Numbered from the stretch's first letter, positions 1 through 11,651 are shown. The stretch: 43,377 bases of DNA from Hirudo medicinalis (GCA_011800805.1 MPNW01000482.1:42391-85767); one strand, 5' to 3'. The notes: a model not told the origin generated them from the letters alone. Translations and numbers: made by a program.

Positions 1-113
1 TATACACATATTATAATTATATACACATATTATAATTATATACACATATTATAATTATATACACATATTATAATTATATATACATATTATAATTATATAT
101 TCATATTATAATT
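1..113. repeat. AT-rich 19-bp tandem repeat
   Basis: About six head-to-tail copies of a 19-base unit, tatacacatattataatta, run from the window edge and decay after about position 85. The array may continue to the left of the window. Confidence 0.85.
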
Positions 114-1162
114 TCCTATTTTGTATTATTTAGTTATAATTGTGGAGGTAATTGAAATTAATTGAAAATAATTCAAAATAATTGCCAGCGTCCAGATTCA
201 CTCGATGCCATTTTTTTAAAATATCCCAATTATTTCAACTTTTATAATTATTTCAACTTTTTCAAAATAATTATTTTTAATCTTTAATTACTTAAACGTA
301 GTTATTATTTATATTACCGAATGTAAACAACGGATTTATAATTTTAAATCGGTAGGTTTGTTGTCGTCGTCGTCGTTGTGGCCAGGTAATGTTGTGGTAA
401 TTTCTCATGTCAGGCAGCATTAGCAGGAGGCCATTGAAGGATGACTGGGTATTTTATGTTTGCAACTATTTATTTTTACAGACCAACAAATTATTCATTA
501 ATTACCTATAAATGGAACTTATCTCTAAACGTTCATTATTTTGCAAATTAATTATTCAGAGTAATTGAATAATTTCAGGATAACAGACGCAATGAGACAG
601 CTTCATCAAGAGTAATTCTTCATCAAAAGCAACGAATTGAACAAGTTTATTGGATTCTCAACTGGCAAATTCTGTATCTATCAGCTGGATGGGTGGATGG
701 GTGGATGAATAAGTAAGCAAACGGAAAGATGGGTGACTGCCTGGATAAACACACGGATGGATGAGTGGATGGATGAACGAATGTATCAACTGAAAGCACG
801 CACGCAACGTGCAACAATTCCGATATAAAGTCCACTGGATTTCCTCACCGAAGCGCGTTGAAAACAGTTCACTCCGACGGATGAAAGTTATTTAAAAAAT
901 GCTTAAAAATGATTTTACAACAATTTAAAAAAAAAAATTTTTGAAACTTTTACCTCGGATGCAATTGTTTAAACAAGAAACCAGTGAACGTGTTGAAGGT
1001 AGGATCGTTCGATTTGATCATCTGTGAGTGCTTTCCGTAGGAATTCCATTAACTTCCATTCGATTGAGAGCAACACGATGATCAACTGATGATCAGATAA
1101 CTGATTGACTAATTATTTCTTCATCGTTTGAGAGTAATTATTCTTTTGCCAAGTCTTAAAAC
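114..1162. other. Gene-free AT-rich stretch upstream of the first ORF
   Basis: I see no coding exon here. The stretch holds A/T-rich sequence, a short degenerate (TGGA)n run near 690-780, and probably the promoter and 5' UTR of the ORF beginning at 1163, which has an in-frame stop (taa) two codons before its ATG. I could not pick a TATA box or start site with confidence. Confidence 0.5.
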
Positions 1163-3079
1163 ATGCTGAAAAGATTGAAATTCTGGGAAGTTAGAGACAA
1201 TTCCGGATGTGGCTCCGTATCCATGACGACGAACAGGATTGCTCCCGAGTCGAACCGCTCAGATTCTGAATTCCAGGCGAATAAAAGGAGGAGAAAGTCG
1301 ATGAATTTGGTGCGAAACATTTTCTTAAAAAAATCTCCAAAGAATCTTCGATCTCGATTAACAAGTCCAGGATCGGAAGAAGTCAGTTTTCCGCCTTCGA
1401 AGAAACTCGTCTGCTGCCCAAACGAAGTGGACAAAATCTGTCGACAAAGTACGAATCCTGACTCGACGAACATTGCATCGAGTTCTTCGTCCACAAACAC
1501 CCTCGATTTGACCGATGACCAGAAGTTGCACTGGGTTTCTGCTGACGAGGCGGTGTTGGTCAGGGATTGCCATTCGAAAGGCTGTTGGTTGGAATCCAGG
1601 AATGGCGTCTTCAATGAAGAGGAGCAGACAGGGATTCTGAAGAGTCACTGTCCCCGATGTTGCGACCTGAGGACAGGGAAGGAGAATCAGCTGCTGAGGA
1701 AAACAGTGAAATTCGAGGGTATTCCGAGAAAAGAGGAAATTTCAACCGACCGTCAGACGATGACGTCATGCCTCGAACCTCTCAATGTCGAAGTGGAGAA
1801 GAAAAATTTCTGGAGGAATCCACTTGAAAGCTGTTCAATTGGAAAGTTCAGAAGAAACAAAAACAAAAACAACAACAACAACAGCAACAACAGCAGTAGC
1901 TACAATTCCGACAGCAAGAACAACTACAACAACTTGGCAAACAACAAGGCTTTATTGAACGCCGTGAGAACTTGTCACTTCAACGAGAAGGATTTGTCGA
2001 CATTTCCGGTTGGCAGGTGCGCAGGTCGGACTTTTAAGGGCGATGATCTTTGTCTCGAGTTGCAGATGTCCCTGAACATCAACGTCAACAAGCCCAAGAA
2101 GGAGATTAAAAGGTCATGTCACTCCGGGGAGCTGCACAAGGGGTTGACTCAAATGGACAACAACACAACACGCAAGGGGCTCGCAGCGATCGAGGAGTCG
2201 TCAAAAGACGAGTCTCGGATGAGGAGCATGCCGACCGGTTTGGAGCATGGAGGTTTTAATCAGCAAGTAACCGCTGAGAGACTCTGCGTCAACTGTCAGA
2301 AAAAAGTTGCACTGAAGTCCGACGAATTCAGTCCGACAAAAGCGCTGAAAACAACGACCAGCAACAACACTTCGTCGTTCGGTTGCTACAAAACACTTCC
2401 GACCAAAAATGTCAACTTCTCGTTTCCAGTTTTTTACGAAAATCAAACGACTGTTGACGATTCCGTTGTTGGAAAAACCCTTGAGAAACTGGAGGAAAGT
2501 CAAACCTTGATAGCAGAAGGAACGAGATTTGACATTAAGCCGCTCAAGCCCAGCCTCAGTGAATCCGCTCATCTCAATGACTCGAAAATTAAAGATTTCG
2601 TTTCTCGGATCGACAATGTTTTGTATCACTCCGCCATCGACAATGTTTTGTATCACTCCTCTATCGAAGGTGGAAAATCATCCCTAGAAATTGTCGGAAA
2701 AGAAGAATCGAACGCAAGAAATGAAGGATCTTTGAAGGAATGTTTGATATCCGATACCGCGCATGCGCAATGCAAATGTTTACATTTCGTGGCCTATGAC
2801 AACAAACTCTATCAGGCAGCTTCAAAAGAGGATGACTCACCGCCAATCCAACCGGGGCCTGATAACTCGCTCAAGTGCATTTGCCACCTGGAAACGAGGA
2901 AATATTCAACCTGTGGAAGGACCCAGCTCCGTGCTCGCTCCATTTCCTCTCCACCTGTGACGACACACGGATTGATGACTTCCTGTCTCAAGAAGAAGGA
3001 AGCTGCAAACTGTCAGCTTCAATCATCGTTGATTGAAACCAACCACCAATCAATCGGATGTGGTAATATTTCTCTTTAA
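1163..3079 (+). CDS. Large first coding exon, probably N-terminal region of a SOCS6/7-like protein
   Basis: A 638-codon open frame of non-repetitive, gene-like sequence. An in-frame stop (taa) just before the ATG at 1163 supports the start. The first 50 residues are basic (KRRRKS, FLKKSPKNLRSR); an Asn-rich tract falls near residues 232-262; Cys-rich CxxC-type pairs recur (CPRCC, CVNCQ, CKCL, CICH). An eight-residue direct duplication, IDNVLYHS, occurs near residue 490. I recognise no domain. A donor (g|gtaata) at 3063 would end the exon at 3062 in phase 1, which matches the acceptor of the SH2 exon at 11652. Order, strand and phase suggest this is the long disordered N-terminus typical of SOCS6/SOCS7, but that linkage is inference. 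It could also be an independent single-exon gene ending at 3079. Confidence 0.6.
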   Translation: MLKRLKFWEVRDNSGCGSVSMTTNRIAPESNRSDSEFQANKRRRKSMNLVRNIFLKKSPKNLRSRLTSPGSEEVSFPPSKKLVCCPNEVDKICRQSTNPDSTNIASSSSSTNTLDLTDDQKLHWVSADEAVLVRDCHSKGCWLESRNGVFNEEEQTGILKSHCPRCCDLRTGKENQLLRKTVKFEGIPRKEEISTDRQTMTSCLEPLNVEVEKKNFWRNPLESCSIGKFRRNKNKNNNNNSNNSSSYNSDSKNNYNNLANNKALLNAVRTCHFNEKDLSTFPVGRCAGRTFKGDDLCLELQMSLNINVNKPKKEIKRSCHSGELHKGLTQMDNNTTRKGLAAIEESSKDESRMRSMPTGLEHGGFNQQVTAERLCVNCQKKVALKSDEFSPTKALKTTTSNNTSSFGCYKTLPTKNVNFSFPVFYENQTTVDDSVVGKTLEKLEESQTLIAEGTRFDIKPLKPSLSESAHLNDSKIKDFVSRIDNVLYHSAIDNVLYHSSIEGGKSSLEIVGKEESNARNEGSLKECLISDTAHAQCKCLHFVAYDNKLYQAASKEDDSPPIQPGPDNSLKCICHLETRKYSTCGRTQLRARSISSPPVTTHGLMTSCLKKKEAANCQLQSSLIETNHQSIGCGNISL

Positions 3080-3846
3080 TTCAATCCGTGTGGATGATGG
3101 TGCAAAATATGAAAAATCATTTATAAAGTCGGCCTGAATCTTAGGAATGCCACAAGCACGTGAGACTTGTGCGACACTTTTAAGCGGGAGATGCTTGCTC
3201 ATTTGCTGCTGCAAATGCTGCTTGATTTGAGGAGTTGGAACGAACGAGGTTTGAAGCACGCTTCCACTCGAATGTGGACCTGGATTCACAGTTTCAAATG
3301 AATCAAATTTTATGATTCCTCCACTGGTTGCACGAGGAAAGGAAATTCTCAAAAAAAAATAACTCTTGAGAAAAAATAAGAGGAAATAAAATAAGAATTT
3401 ATGTCGAGAATAAAATTGCATTTTTATGAGAAAAAGTCTTTAAGCATCCATTTTGAATTACAAATGGAAATGCAGGGAAAGCAGTTTGTTTTAGAATTTC
3501 AAATGAATCTTCACAAATGTTTAAAAATCCTTTTTCATTTTTATTCGCTAAATCGGACATTAATTGGATGCGATTCGGTGAATAATTCACAATATACATG
3601 AGAATTATGAAATAATTCCAAACAAAAAATCGCAAGTCGGTTTATTGTCTTTGCATCCACGGAGCTCTCTAATGATGCTGGAGACAGGAGTTAATGTTCG
3701 GCCATGCACCTTCATTAATCAATTTCCACGTTCTTTCCATCCGCTCACCTCCCATTATCATTCCATTTGTCTTCGTTGCTTGTTTCAAACATTTCCTGGA
3801 GGAAAATCCACTTCTCCAACCAACTTGAGATCGATTCCATCCCATT

Positions 3847-4125
3847 AATTAATTCATTCATTCGTTCGTTCGTTCATTCATTCACTCACTCACTCACATT
3901 CAATTCATTCAATTCAATCAATTCATTCAATTCATTCAATTCATTCAATTCATTCATTCAATTCAATCAATTCAATCAATTCAATCAATTCAATCAATTC
4001 ATTCAATTCATTCAATTCATTCAATTCATTAAATTCATTCAATTCATTCAATTCATTCAATTCATTCAATTCATTCATTCGTTCATTCATTCATTCATTC
4101 ATTCATTCATTCATTCATTCAACCC
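3847..4125. repeat. (TTCA)n / (ATTCA)n microsatellite
   Basis: About 280 bases of interspersed ttca and attca units, starting as ttcattcattcgttcg and shifting to mixed attcaattcattc. The mix of 4- and 5-base units keeps several frames open without implying a gene. Confidence 0.9.
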
Positions 4126-4325
4126 TTCCATCCATCGATCGCGCGTTCACCTCATTGATCTGGTCACGTGATCCATGGCTTCCATTGAGAGAATCAACTT
4201 CGACTCCTTTGTTCTTCTGAAAAACAACAACAACAACAACCAACGTGACGTCACAACGCAACATTTGTTGTCATGACGATAAAGATCTTCACGCCCAGTA
4301 AATGTCATCGGAGATGACAAAGTTA

Positions 4326-4800
4326 ATGATGATGATGGTGATGATGATGATGACGATGACGATGAGGATGATGGTGATGATTGTGATTGTGGAAATAAAT
4401 GTGACAATGTTGGTGACAGAGAAGGTGATGATATGCATGCCATCAGCGGTCTATAAATTATGCAGGATTTGGATATTGGATAGCAGAGAATGATGTTGAT
4501 GTTGATGATGATGACGACGACGATGACGATAATGGTGATGATGATGATGATGACGATGATGGCGATGACGATGATGATCTAAAACACTTCGTCCTGCCTG
4601 ATGACATCAGACAACGTCAAAAACTCGACCTCCACGAAACTTTAAAACCGCATCCAATCGCGTGAGCCTTCATTTCCCTCGTGGAAATTTTGAAGATGCG
4701 GATTATGACGATGATAGTGAGAACGACGACGACGACGACGAGGATGATGACGTTGATGATGACGACGAGGATGATGACGTTGATGATGACGACGAAGAAA
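4326..4800. repeat. (GAT)n / (GAC)n imperfect triplet tracts
   Basis: Two blocks of gat/gac triplets (about 4326-4400 and 4495-4582, then 4700-4800) separated by unique sequence. The interruptions gac and gaa are frequent, so the tracts are old rather than recently expanded. Confidence 0.85.
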
Positions 4801-5148
4801 ATGAAGAATCAGCGACGATCCTGAAGGAGGATGAATGTCATTTGGCGGTTGCATTTTTTTTTGACGCATCAGAGGTGTGATTAGTCACGCGACGCTGGAG
4901 TGGAAAGAAGGCAGGGATGGCCGAGGTTGACCCCCCATATTTATACCGATGTGCACGTCCGCTCTATCGCTCCTTACCATCAAGCGGCCATGCTTTACAC
5001 TGGCCACGTGCTCTGATCGACACGTGACCGGAAATGAGAAAACAACGGAGGAATTATGGCCGAGGAGCGTGTTTTCCAATGAAAATAAATCGCTTCTCGG
5101 GATTTCAATGAGCGTCGGTGATGGCGCTAAATTATGAGAATAGTTCGT

Positions 5149-5158
5149 CATCATCGTC

Positions 5159-5206
<48 letters not shown>

Positions 5207-5242
5207 GTCTTCATCATCTTCATCATCGTCTTCATCATCGTC

Positions 5243-5290
<48 letters not shown>

Positions 5291-5310
5291 GCCTTCGTCG
5301 TCGTCATCGT
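5149..5310. repeat. (ATC)n microsatellite with TTC interruptions
   Basis: A long (atc)n run with regular cgtcttc interruptions. It reads as poly-Ser, poly-His or poly-Ile on one strand and poly-Asp or poly-Met on the other. No gene signals surround it. Confidence 0.9.
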
Positions 5311-5700
5311 CCACCTGGGTCCAGGTTAAAGTCCCACTGGACATTCCATGCGTTCGCATCCCTTGTTGATCGTCTGTTTTTAAACTTTGCCACCTTTCCA
5401 CCTCCGCTGCAATTTGTCGAATTCTTTCTTTAATTTTCCCTTCATTTCATTTTCTGTCTTTTTTGTAGTTATATATATTTTTATATTTATATATTTATAT
5501 ATTTAACATTCTAACTACAAATTCAATCGATATTATTCTCAAAATAATCAATAACTCCAACAAATATATTAATAAATAATTTCTTAATTATTTTAATGAT
5601 ATCTTAATTTATTTTCGCCATTTAATAATGTGATAATAACGAGGGTCGTTGTGGTAGTTGAACAGTTGTGAGGATCAAAAGATTGGATCTTGGAGGAGTT

Positions 5701-5778
5701 TTGGTGAGTATCAATGAGTATCGGTGAGTATCAATGAGTATTGGTGAGTATCAATGAGTATTGGTGACAGTGAATGAG
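5701..5778. repeat. 20-bp tandem repeat, about 3.5 copies
   Basis: Three exact-length copies of ttggtgagtatcaatgagta (the second with tc at its start) followed by a decayed partial copy. Confidence 0.9.
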
Positions 5779-6177
5779 AGGAGAATGTTGACCTTCACCT
5801 TCCACACTCAGACGCACTAAGAAGGACACAACGATACAAACAAATACATCCTGGATACATCGAGGATATCCTGGAGTGTAAATGAAATAAACATTTTTAA
5901 AAATAAAAATAGTTTACAAATTGAAAACAATATGTTCTCATTAAATTGCATATTTAATGTTAAGCAACTTATTCATTAACTTATGTTGATTTATTGCTGA
6001 ACTGTTATTGTCTTGGATATCTCTGCAATTACAAATAATCATCAAGAACATCCAATACATGGAATCCCACACATAAATAATAAATAGACTTAAATTTAAA
6101 TCAAGAAGCACAGACACGTGTAGGGAAATGCACAAACGCGTATGCATATCTTGGAACTCAATTGTATGGAAGAATAC

Positions 6178-6374
6178 AATATAACAACACAACAACACAT
6201 CAACACAACAACACAACAACACAACAACACAACAACACAACAACACAACAACACATCAACACAACAACACATCAGCACAACAAAACAACAACTCATCAAC
6301 ACATCAGCACAACAACACATCAACACAACAACACAACAACACAACGACACATCAACACAACAACACAACAACAC
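6178..6374. repeat. (ACAACAC)-type minisatellite
   Basis: About 200 bases of acaac/acatc units, locally an 8-base period (acaacaac) with acatcaac variants. Open in several frames as Thr/Gln/His/Asn-rich strings, but with no other coding sign. Confidence 0.9.
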
Positions 6375-6880
6375 GGAGTGGAAATGTAGTTGCAGTTGTG
6401 ACGTAGGGAGGCATTAAAGGATCATAGGCGAACTTCATATGAGGATTTGAAAACGTTGTCGTGACGTCATTCGAATTAACATAATTCATGCAAATTGAAT
6501 TCTCGATCAGCATTAAACGTGCTTAGGTAGGGTCACGTGTGATTAAATTATTCGTAATTTGTATGAATATTATATTATTAATATTATTAACTTTATTATA
6601 AATATTATTACATTATTATTATATTTATGATAATATTAGTTTAAACTATAATAATCTTTTTTTTTAATAACATGATTCGTTGTTTAGTAAATTCGGAATC
6701 ATTAATTAAAGAAAAAAAACCGTTGGATAATTTATGCTAATCACTCATTAATATTCAATGAGTTAATGAGGTCGATGAAAACAAACGAGACTGCAAAATG
6801 ATCATTTATGAGCAGAAAATAAATCTTTAAAAAGTTCATGACATCCACGTGGATCCACTTGTGGTGGTTGATTGATCAAT

Positions 6881-7070
6881 CAATAATAATTATGATCAAT
6901 CAATAATAATTATGATCATTCAGTAATAATTATGAACATTCAGTAATAATTATGATCAATCAATAATAATTATGATCATTCATTAATAATTATGATCATT
7001 CAGTAATAATTATGATCATTCAGTAATAATTTTGATAATTCAATAATAAATATGATCATTCAATAATAAT
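6881..7070. repeat. 20-bp tandem repeat carrying TGATCA and AT-rich homeobox-like cores
   Basis: Nine consecutive 20-base units of the form caataataattatgatcatt, with cag/caa/cat variants in the first triplet and atcaat/atcatt at the end, plus a partial last unit. The period is exactly 20 bases across the array. Confidence 0.92.
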
Positions 7071-7961
7071 AATCATTTATTTTTAAGCATTTAAAAATTT
7101 CCATGGAACAAAGATGAACATTTTTTTCCAACAAACAATGCAAATGATGAAAAGGTTTTCAGTTGATTTTAAGTTGATATTCGGTTTATTTTATTTAAAT
7201 TTTCATTTAAAATTAAAAATTTGAATTCTTGAAAAAAAAATTTATTTAACAATTAAATTGATGAAATGATTTAAAATGATGAAACCCCTCCCCCCACCAA
7301 AAAAAAACAGAAAATAAAAGACATAAACATATCACGGAAACAGAAAAGCATCAAGAAGCTATGGTTGAAATGCAGGATTGCTAGGAAGTCAAAGTCATGA
7401 GAAATGTCAGGACAAGCCATTCATCGCTGAGGTGTTGTCTTGCCTCTCAATTCTTTAAGCTTCCTTAGCACTTCCAACAAAAAGTCTCCAACAAAATCTC
7501 CATATTTGTTGCCAACGTTGGAGGAACGATACTAAATATAACTCATCTTTAAATTTCTTTTTATTCAAAAGAATTTATTTGTTACAATATTTTTCAGCAA
7601 ATTCATTCGAGTTCCCAATCAGGTGGATGCTGCGGAGAAGATTTATTTCTCACGGCGAATCTGAGAATTAATAGCAACCTTTTAGTGGAATTGATGAATG
7701 AATTAATTAATGAATTAATGAACGAACGAACGAATGAATAATTGAACGAACGAACGGATGGATGAATATATCACTCCCCGGGCGCATCACCGTGCAATGA
7801 AAGGATGAACGGACGCTTTTTCGGACGGATAACAAAAAAAAACATTCCCAATAAACAGGACAGAAAATCGACAATTCCTTCTTTTGCTTCGCGGCACACA
7901 AAAAAACAAGCCACACTCGTCTGCTTCATCGAGTGATGGAATGCACGGCATGCACTGTCTC

Positions 7962-8120
7962 NATGGATGGATGGATGGATGGATGGATGGATGGATGGAT
8001 GGATGGATGGATGGATGGATGGATGGATGGATGAATGGATGGATGGATGAATGAATGAATGGATGAATGGATGAATGAATGGATGAATGGATGAATGGAT
8101 GAATGAATGAATGAACAGAC
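7962..8120. repeat. (ATGG)n / (ATGA)n microsatellite with an ambiguous base
   Basis: Tetranucleotide run atgg grading into atga. A single N at 7962 marks its left edge and suggests an assembly problem at the repeat boundary. Confidence 0.92.
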
Positions 8121-8814
8121 GAACGAATGAATGAATGAGTTGATGCCAGACAAAAAAAAGTTATTTTCGATATTTATGCCAAAAGTCATAAAAATTACGC
8201 TGTATTATTTCATCAATTGACGGTGCATTAACACACCACCTGAATAAAAATGTACAATCAATTACTTTTTATATACCAACTAAATTATTAATTTTAAGAT
8301 AATTACGATCATTTATATAATTATTTATAATTATGTAATTATGATCCATAATATTTCGATTAGTGCTTGCACGTTTTCACGTCCTTCATGCTTCCAAGAG
8401 TCTTCCAGAGTCTCTGAAAATCCTGAGACCACTCCTGCTCAAATATTCTTCGCACATTTTCAAACAGTCCACGTTCATCCTTCAATGAAGCCTGTTTTCC
8501 TTTCAATTTATTTCAATGTCTCTGCTTATTGTGCCTGGAAAATAATGTTGTATCATTTTAAGAGAATATCCTAACAAATTATGCCTTACTTAATTAATAT
8601 TAATGTAAAATAACATTACAAAAACAATAATAATCGCCATCGTCGTCATCATCATCAGCAGCAGAAACATCATCATCATCATCGTAATCTCCTATTATCT
8701 CCCAGCGATGTCTTGAAGTTCTTGAGTGTCTTTGTCTGATTAAAAGCCCGGGAAGAAGTTCTGAGCATGCGTGGTGAGAATTTATGAGCTCCATCGATTT
8801 CTTTCATTTCCTTC

Positions 8815-9190
8815 CATCCATCCATTCATCATCCATCCATCTATTCATTTATTCATCCATCCATTCATCATCCATCCACTCATCATCGATCCATCCATCC
8901 ATCTGCTCCGGTTTAAATTCACTCAGTCCACCTGCAACTTAATTTAATACACTCCTTGTAATGGAAGGAGGAGCTTGCAGTGGCATCAATGACGGTGATG
9001 ATGATGATGATGATTATGATGATGATTATGATCTTGATGATGTTAAGCATGATAAGGCTAATAATACGTCCCGGTAATAAATACCTTTGATGTAATATTA
9101 TAATTATTACTATTATTATTAATATTATCATCATCATCATCATCAGTATTATTATTATTATTACATAATATAATAATAATAATTATTATT
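8815..9190. repeat. (CATC)n, (GAT)n and (ATT)n microsatellites
   Basis: Imperfect ccat/catc tetranucleotides at 8815-8905, a gat run at 8997-9050 and an att/ata-rich run at 9105-9190. No coding signals. Confidence 0.8.
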
Positions 9191-10037
9191 TCTATTATTT
9201 CGATCGATTGGACATTTTAATGGAGTCGCTGACAGCAGCAAAATCAATCCACGTTGAGAGGATTGATTGAAGGATCGAAGAACGAATGAACCTTTCTTGA
9301 CCTCCACACTGAGAGGAGTTGAAATGCAGTTGAAAAAGAAATAAATTTTTAGGAAGCTGTGAAATGTTGAAATCCCGAACGACGAATTCCTGACAAATTG
9401 CAGTTTTAATTTGTAACTTTTTTTGATTTTCAGTGTTTTCTTCAAACTTTCAAAGTCACGCATTTATTTATGATGTTCATTTTTTTTTTTTATAGTTTCT
9501 TGGTTTATTTTGACAAAGTTGCATCTTGAAATGTTTAAACATTAAGCAACCAAACGAGACTTCATTTTGACGCTCGGAAAGAATGAGAGACTGTGAAGAG
9601 ATGGAATTGAAGACTTTCATTCTGATGCAACAGCAACTATTTAAACGCCTTATTTAATTCTAATATCAGAAAATTATCCTTTAATCGAATTAACTTGAAT
9701 AATATTTTAAATTCTTTAAAAGCTCGAATGAAAGAATTTAATTCTGAAGCCCACGAAGACCTTTCCAAGGTTGGTTCCGCTTGAGTGACTTTCATCTTAA
9801 AACAACAGTTATTGTTATTGCTACAAAAATATCATAATAATGCAAAATAAAAATAACAATATGTTGCTATATTTTAACTTCTTCCATCGCATTCTGATGT
9901 CCACGTGATGCAACTGTGGATTAAATAATTGCTTGGAAAATACAAAGTAACCAACTTGATTGGACGATCTTTTTGATGAATTTGAAGTTTTTGTGCGCCG
10001 TCGTTAGAGGTGACTTCATATTGTCACGGAATTAAGT

Positions 10038-10054
10038 AACAACAACAACAACAA

Positions 10055-10085
<31 letters not shown>

Positions 10086-10095
10086 CATCATCAGT
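10038..10095. repeat. (AAC)n with (CAC)n core
   Basis: An aacaacaac run interrupted by four cac/cca triplets, ending in atcatcatc. Confidence 0.8.
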
Positions 10096-10689
10096 AACCT
10101 GATAAGCTGGCTGTTTAATATAGCATCATTCATCATAATTCTACAATCATATGATCAATAAATTAATATTTTATTTTTTATAATTTTATATTATGTGTAA
10201 TTATTTTAAATTAATAAATTAATTTTTTATTGGAAATTATTAATTGGCACCTTGATGTGGGTGATTTTAAACCTGTGAACTTCAACAACAACAAATACTC
10301 CACTCGCAACTCTGACTTCCAGTTCACGCTCGACTGATCAACAACTGATCCAGGTTGTCATTAGCAACCGCACGAGTGCTGGGTTTAAAATTTAATTTGA
10401 TTCTAAGTTCCTTCCTCAAATGGAAAAAGTTCAAAATTGCTTCTTTTATTTGTTTTACTTTGTTTTGTTTTGTTTTGTTATGGTTTGGTTTGTTTATGAG
10501 ACGCAGGTGGAGATGAATTTGTGACTGTGAATTCATCATTCACAGATGCATGACAACAAGAGTCACCTGTCAATCACGTGAATTTTTGTGAAGCAACAAA
10601 TGCGTGCTCGGACGAATTAATGCATGAAAGAATAAATATACGAGTGAATGGATGAATGAATCAGTGAATTAATAATAGGTTAATTACCT

Positions 10690-10693
10690 AATT

Positions 10694-10728
<35 letters not shown>

Positions 10729-10730
10729 TA
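10690..10730. repeat. (AATC)n microsatellite
   Basis: About ten perfect aatc units in a row. Confidence 0.85.
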
Positions 10731-10949
10731 ATGAGTCATTCTAAATTGGCATTGTTCGTTAGCTATCGTTTCTTTGATCACGTGATCAACACGTGATTGT
10801 TTCCGGAAATTGTAGGTGACACAATGACGTCGTAATGTTTTCTGGGCACGTGACGCCACACACTTCATCATCTCTCATCACACTCAACATCACATTCGGA
10901 GACATTTTGCTAAACATGACTTTGGAAGGATTTTAGCGCTGTTTATAAT

Positions 10950-11055
10950 TCAACACATATTATTATTATAATTTATTGTTACAATTATTATTATTATCAT
11001 TATTTTTTAGCATTATCATTATCAATGTTATTATTATTATTATTATACCAGCTTA
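10950..11055. repeat. (ATT)n imperfect microsatellite
   Basis: AT-rich tract dominated by att triplets with occasional atc, directly before the LINE remnant. Confidence 0.75.
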
Positions 11056-11089
11056 TTAATTATTAAATTTCTCATTTTCGACATTTCTT

Positions 11090-11640
11090 CTCAAACAACT
11101 TGAGCTTTTTGTGTTTTCTTAAGATTACAATGCCCGTCCCAAGATATTTACAAGTTTTTTCTGACAGTAATAACTACAATAAGCCTACTCACTTTCTTCG
11201 TTCCACACATGAATACAGTCCCTCATTTGCTAAATCTACTTTCAATCACTTTTCTATTCAACGTTATGGTCCAAGATTATATACTCTTCAATTCCATTAT
11301 TAATAAAAGATCAATTTCAATCTTGTCCTTTTAATATTCTTTATTTGTTATTTAAAAAGTCTTACAAGTTGTACTTATTGCGCAGTAATCTTTAAGTAGT
11401 TCATTTGTTTACTTTTGTTCTTACGGTGCCCTNNNNNNNNNNNNNNNNNNNNNNNNNNACGGTGCCCTTGTGACATGTAACGTGTTAATGAGGGTCAGTC
11501 TGATGGCGGAAGCATGCGTTTCCTTAAGGCTGACCCTGGAGTTATTTTATTTGGTTCTTGTGTTGCTTTGGTGTTTGTTATTGTGATGCTTGGTTGAATA
11601 AAATTGTTCAAAAAAATATAAAAACAAAAAAAAACAAAAA
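11090..11640 (+). mobile_element. 5'-truncated non-LTR retrotransposon (LINE) 3' end
   Basis: An open frame at 11100-11303 ends in a pattern typical of the C-terminus of LINE reverse transcriptases: a short F-x-x-N-x-Y-N stretch followed by a run ending F-S-I-x-x-x-G-P-x-L, where family members usually continue with a Trp-Asn. Here the Trp is replaced and the frame stops soon after. Downstream lies a short 3' UTR with a stem-loop (arms agggtcag at 11491-11498 and ctgaccct at 11530-11537), an AATAAA at 11597-11602 and an A-rich tail at about 11608-11640. The tail abuts the SH2 exon's acceptor. Family (CR1, Jockey or other) cannot be told. An N gap interrupts the element. Confidence 0.6.
11433..11458. 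other. Assembly gap (26 N) with duplicated flanks
   Basis: The ten bases before the gap and the ten after it are identical (acggtgccct at 11423-11432 and 11459-11468), so the gap may be spurious overlap of two contig ends rather than missing sequence. Confidence 0.95.
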
Positions 11641-11651
11641 AATTATTTTAG

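Larger units (their letters stand above)
3080..11651 (+). other. Presumed 8.6-kb repeat-filled intron of the SOCS-like gene
   Basis: No convincing exon lies between the 638-codon ORF and the SH2 exon. The region is built largely of microsatellites (listed separately), two 20-bp tandem arrays, a truncated LINE near its 3' end and AT-rich sequence. Many long open frames on both strands here are translations of triplet repeats (poly-Ser, poly-Met, poly-Asp, poly-His) and are not genes. A non-repetitive open frame on the minus strand (3421-3050) is discussed under findings. Confidence 0.5.

Noticed and set aside
3767..4171. 134-codon Phe/Asn/Gln/Ile-rich frame
   Set aside because: Translation of the attca/ttca microsatellite, open because the repeat lacks stops.
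5118..5433. Long poly-Ser, poly-His, poly-Asp and poly-Met open frames on both strands
   Set aside because: They are different-frame readings of one (atc)n array; no splice sites, no non-repetitive flanking protein.
6096..6417. Cys/Val-rich (minus) and Thr/Gln/His-rich (plus) frames resembling membrane or prion-like proteins
   Set aside because: Both are readings of the acaacac minisatellite.
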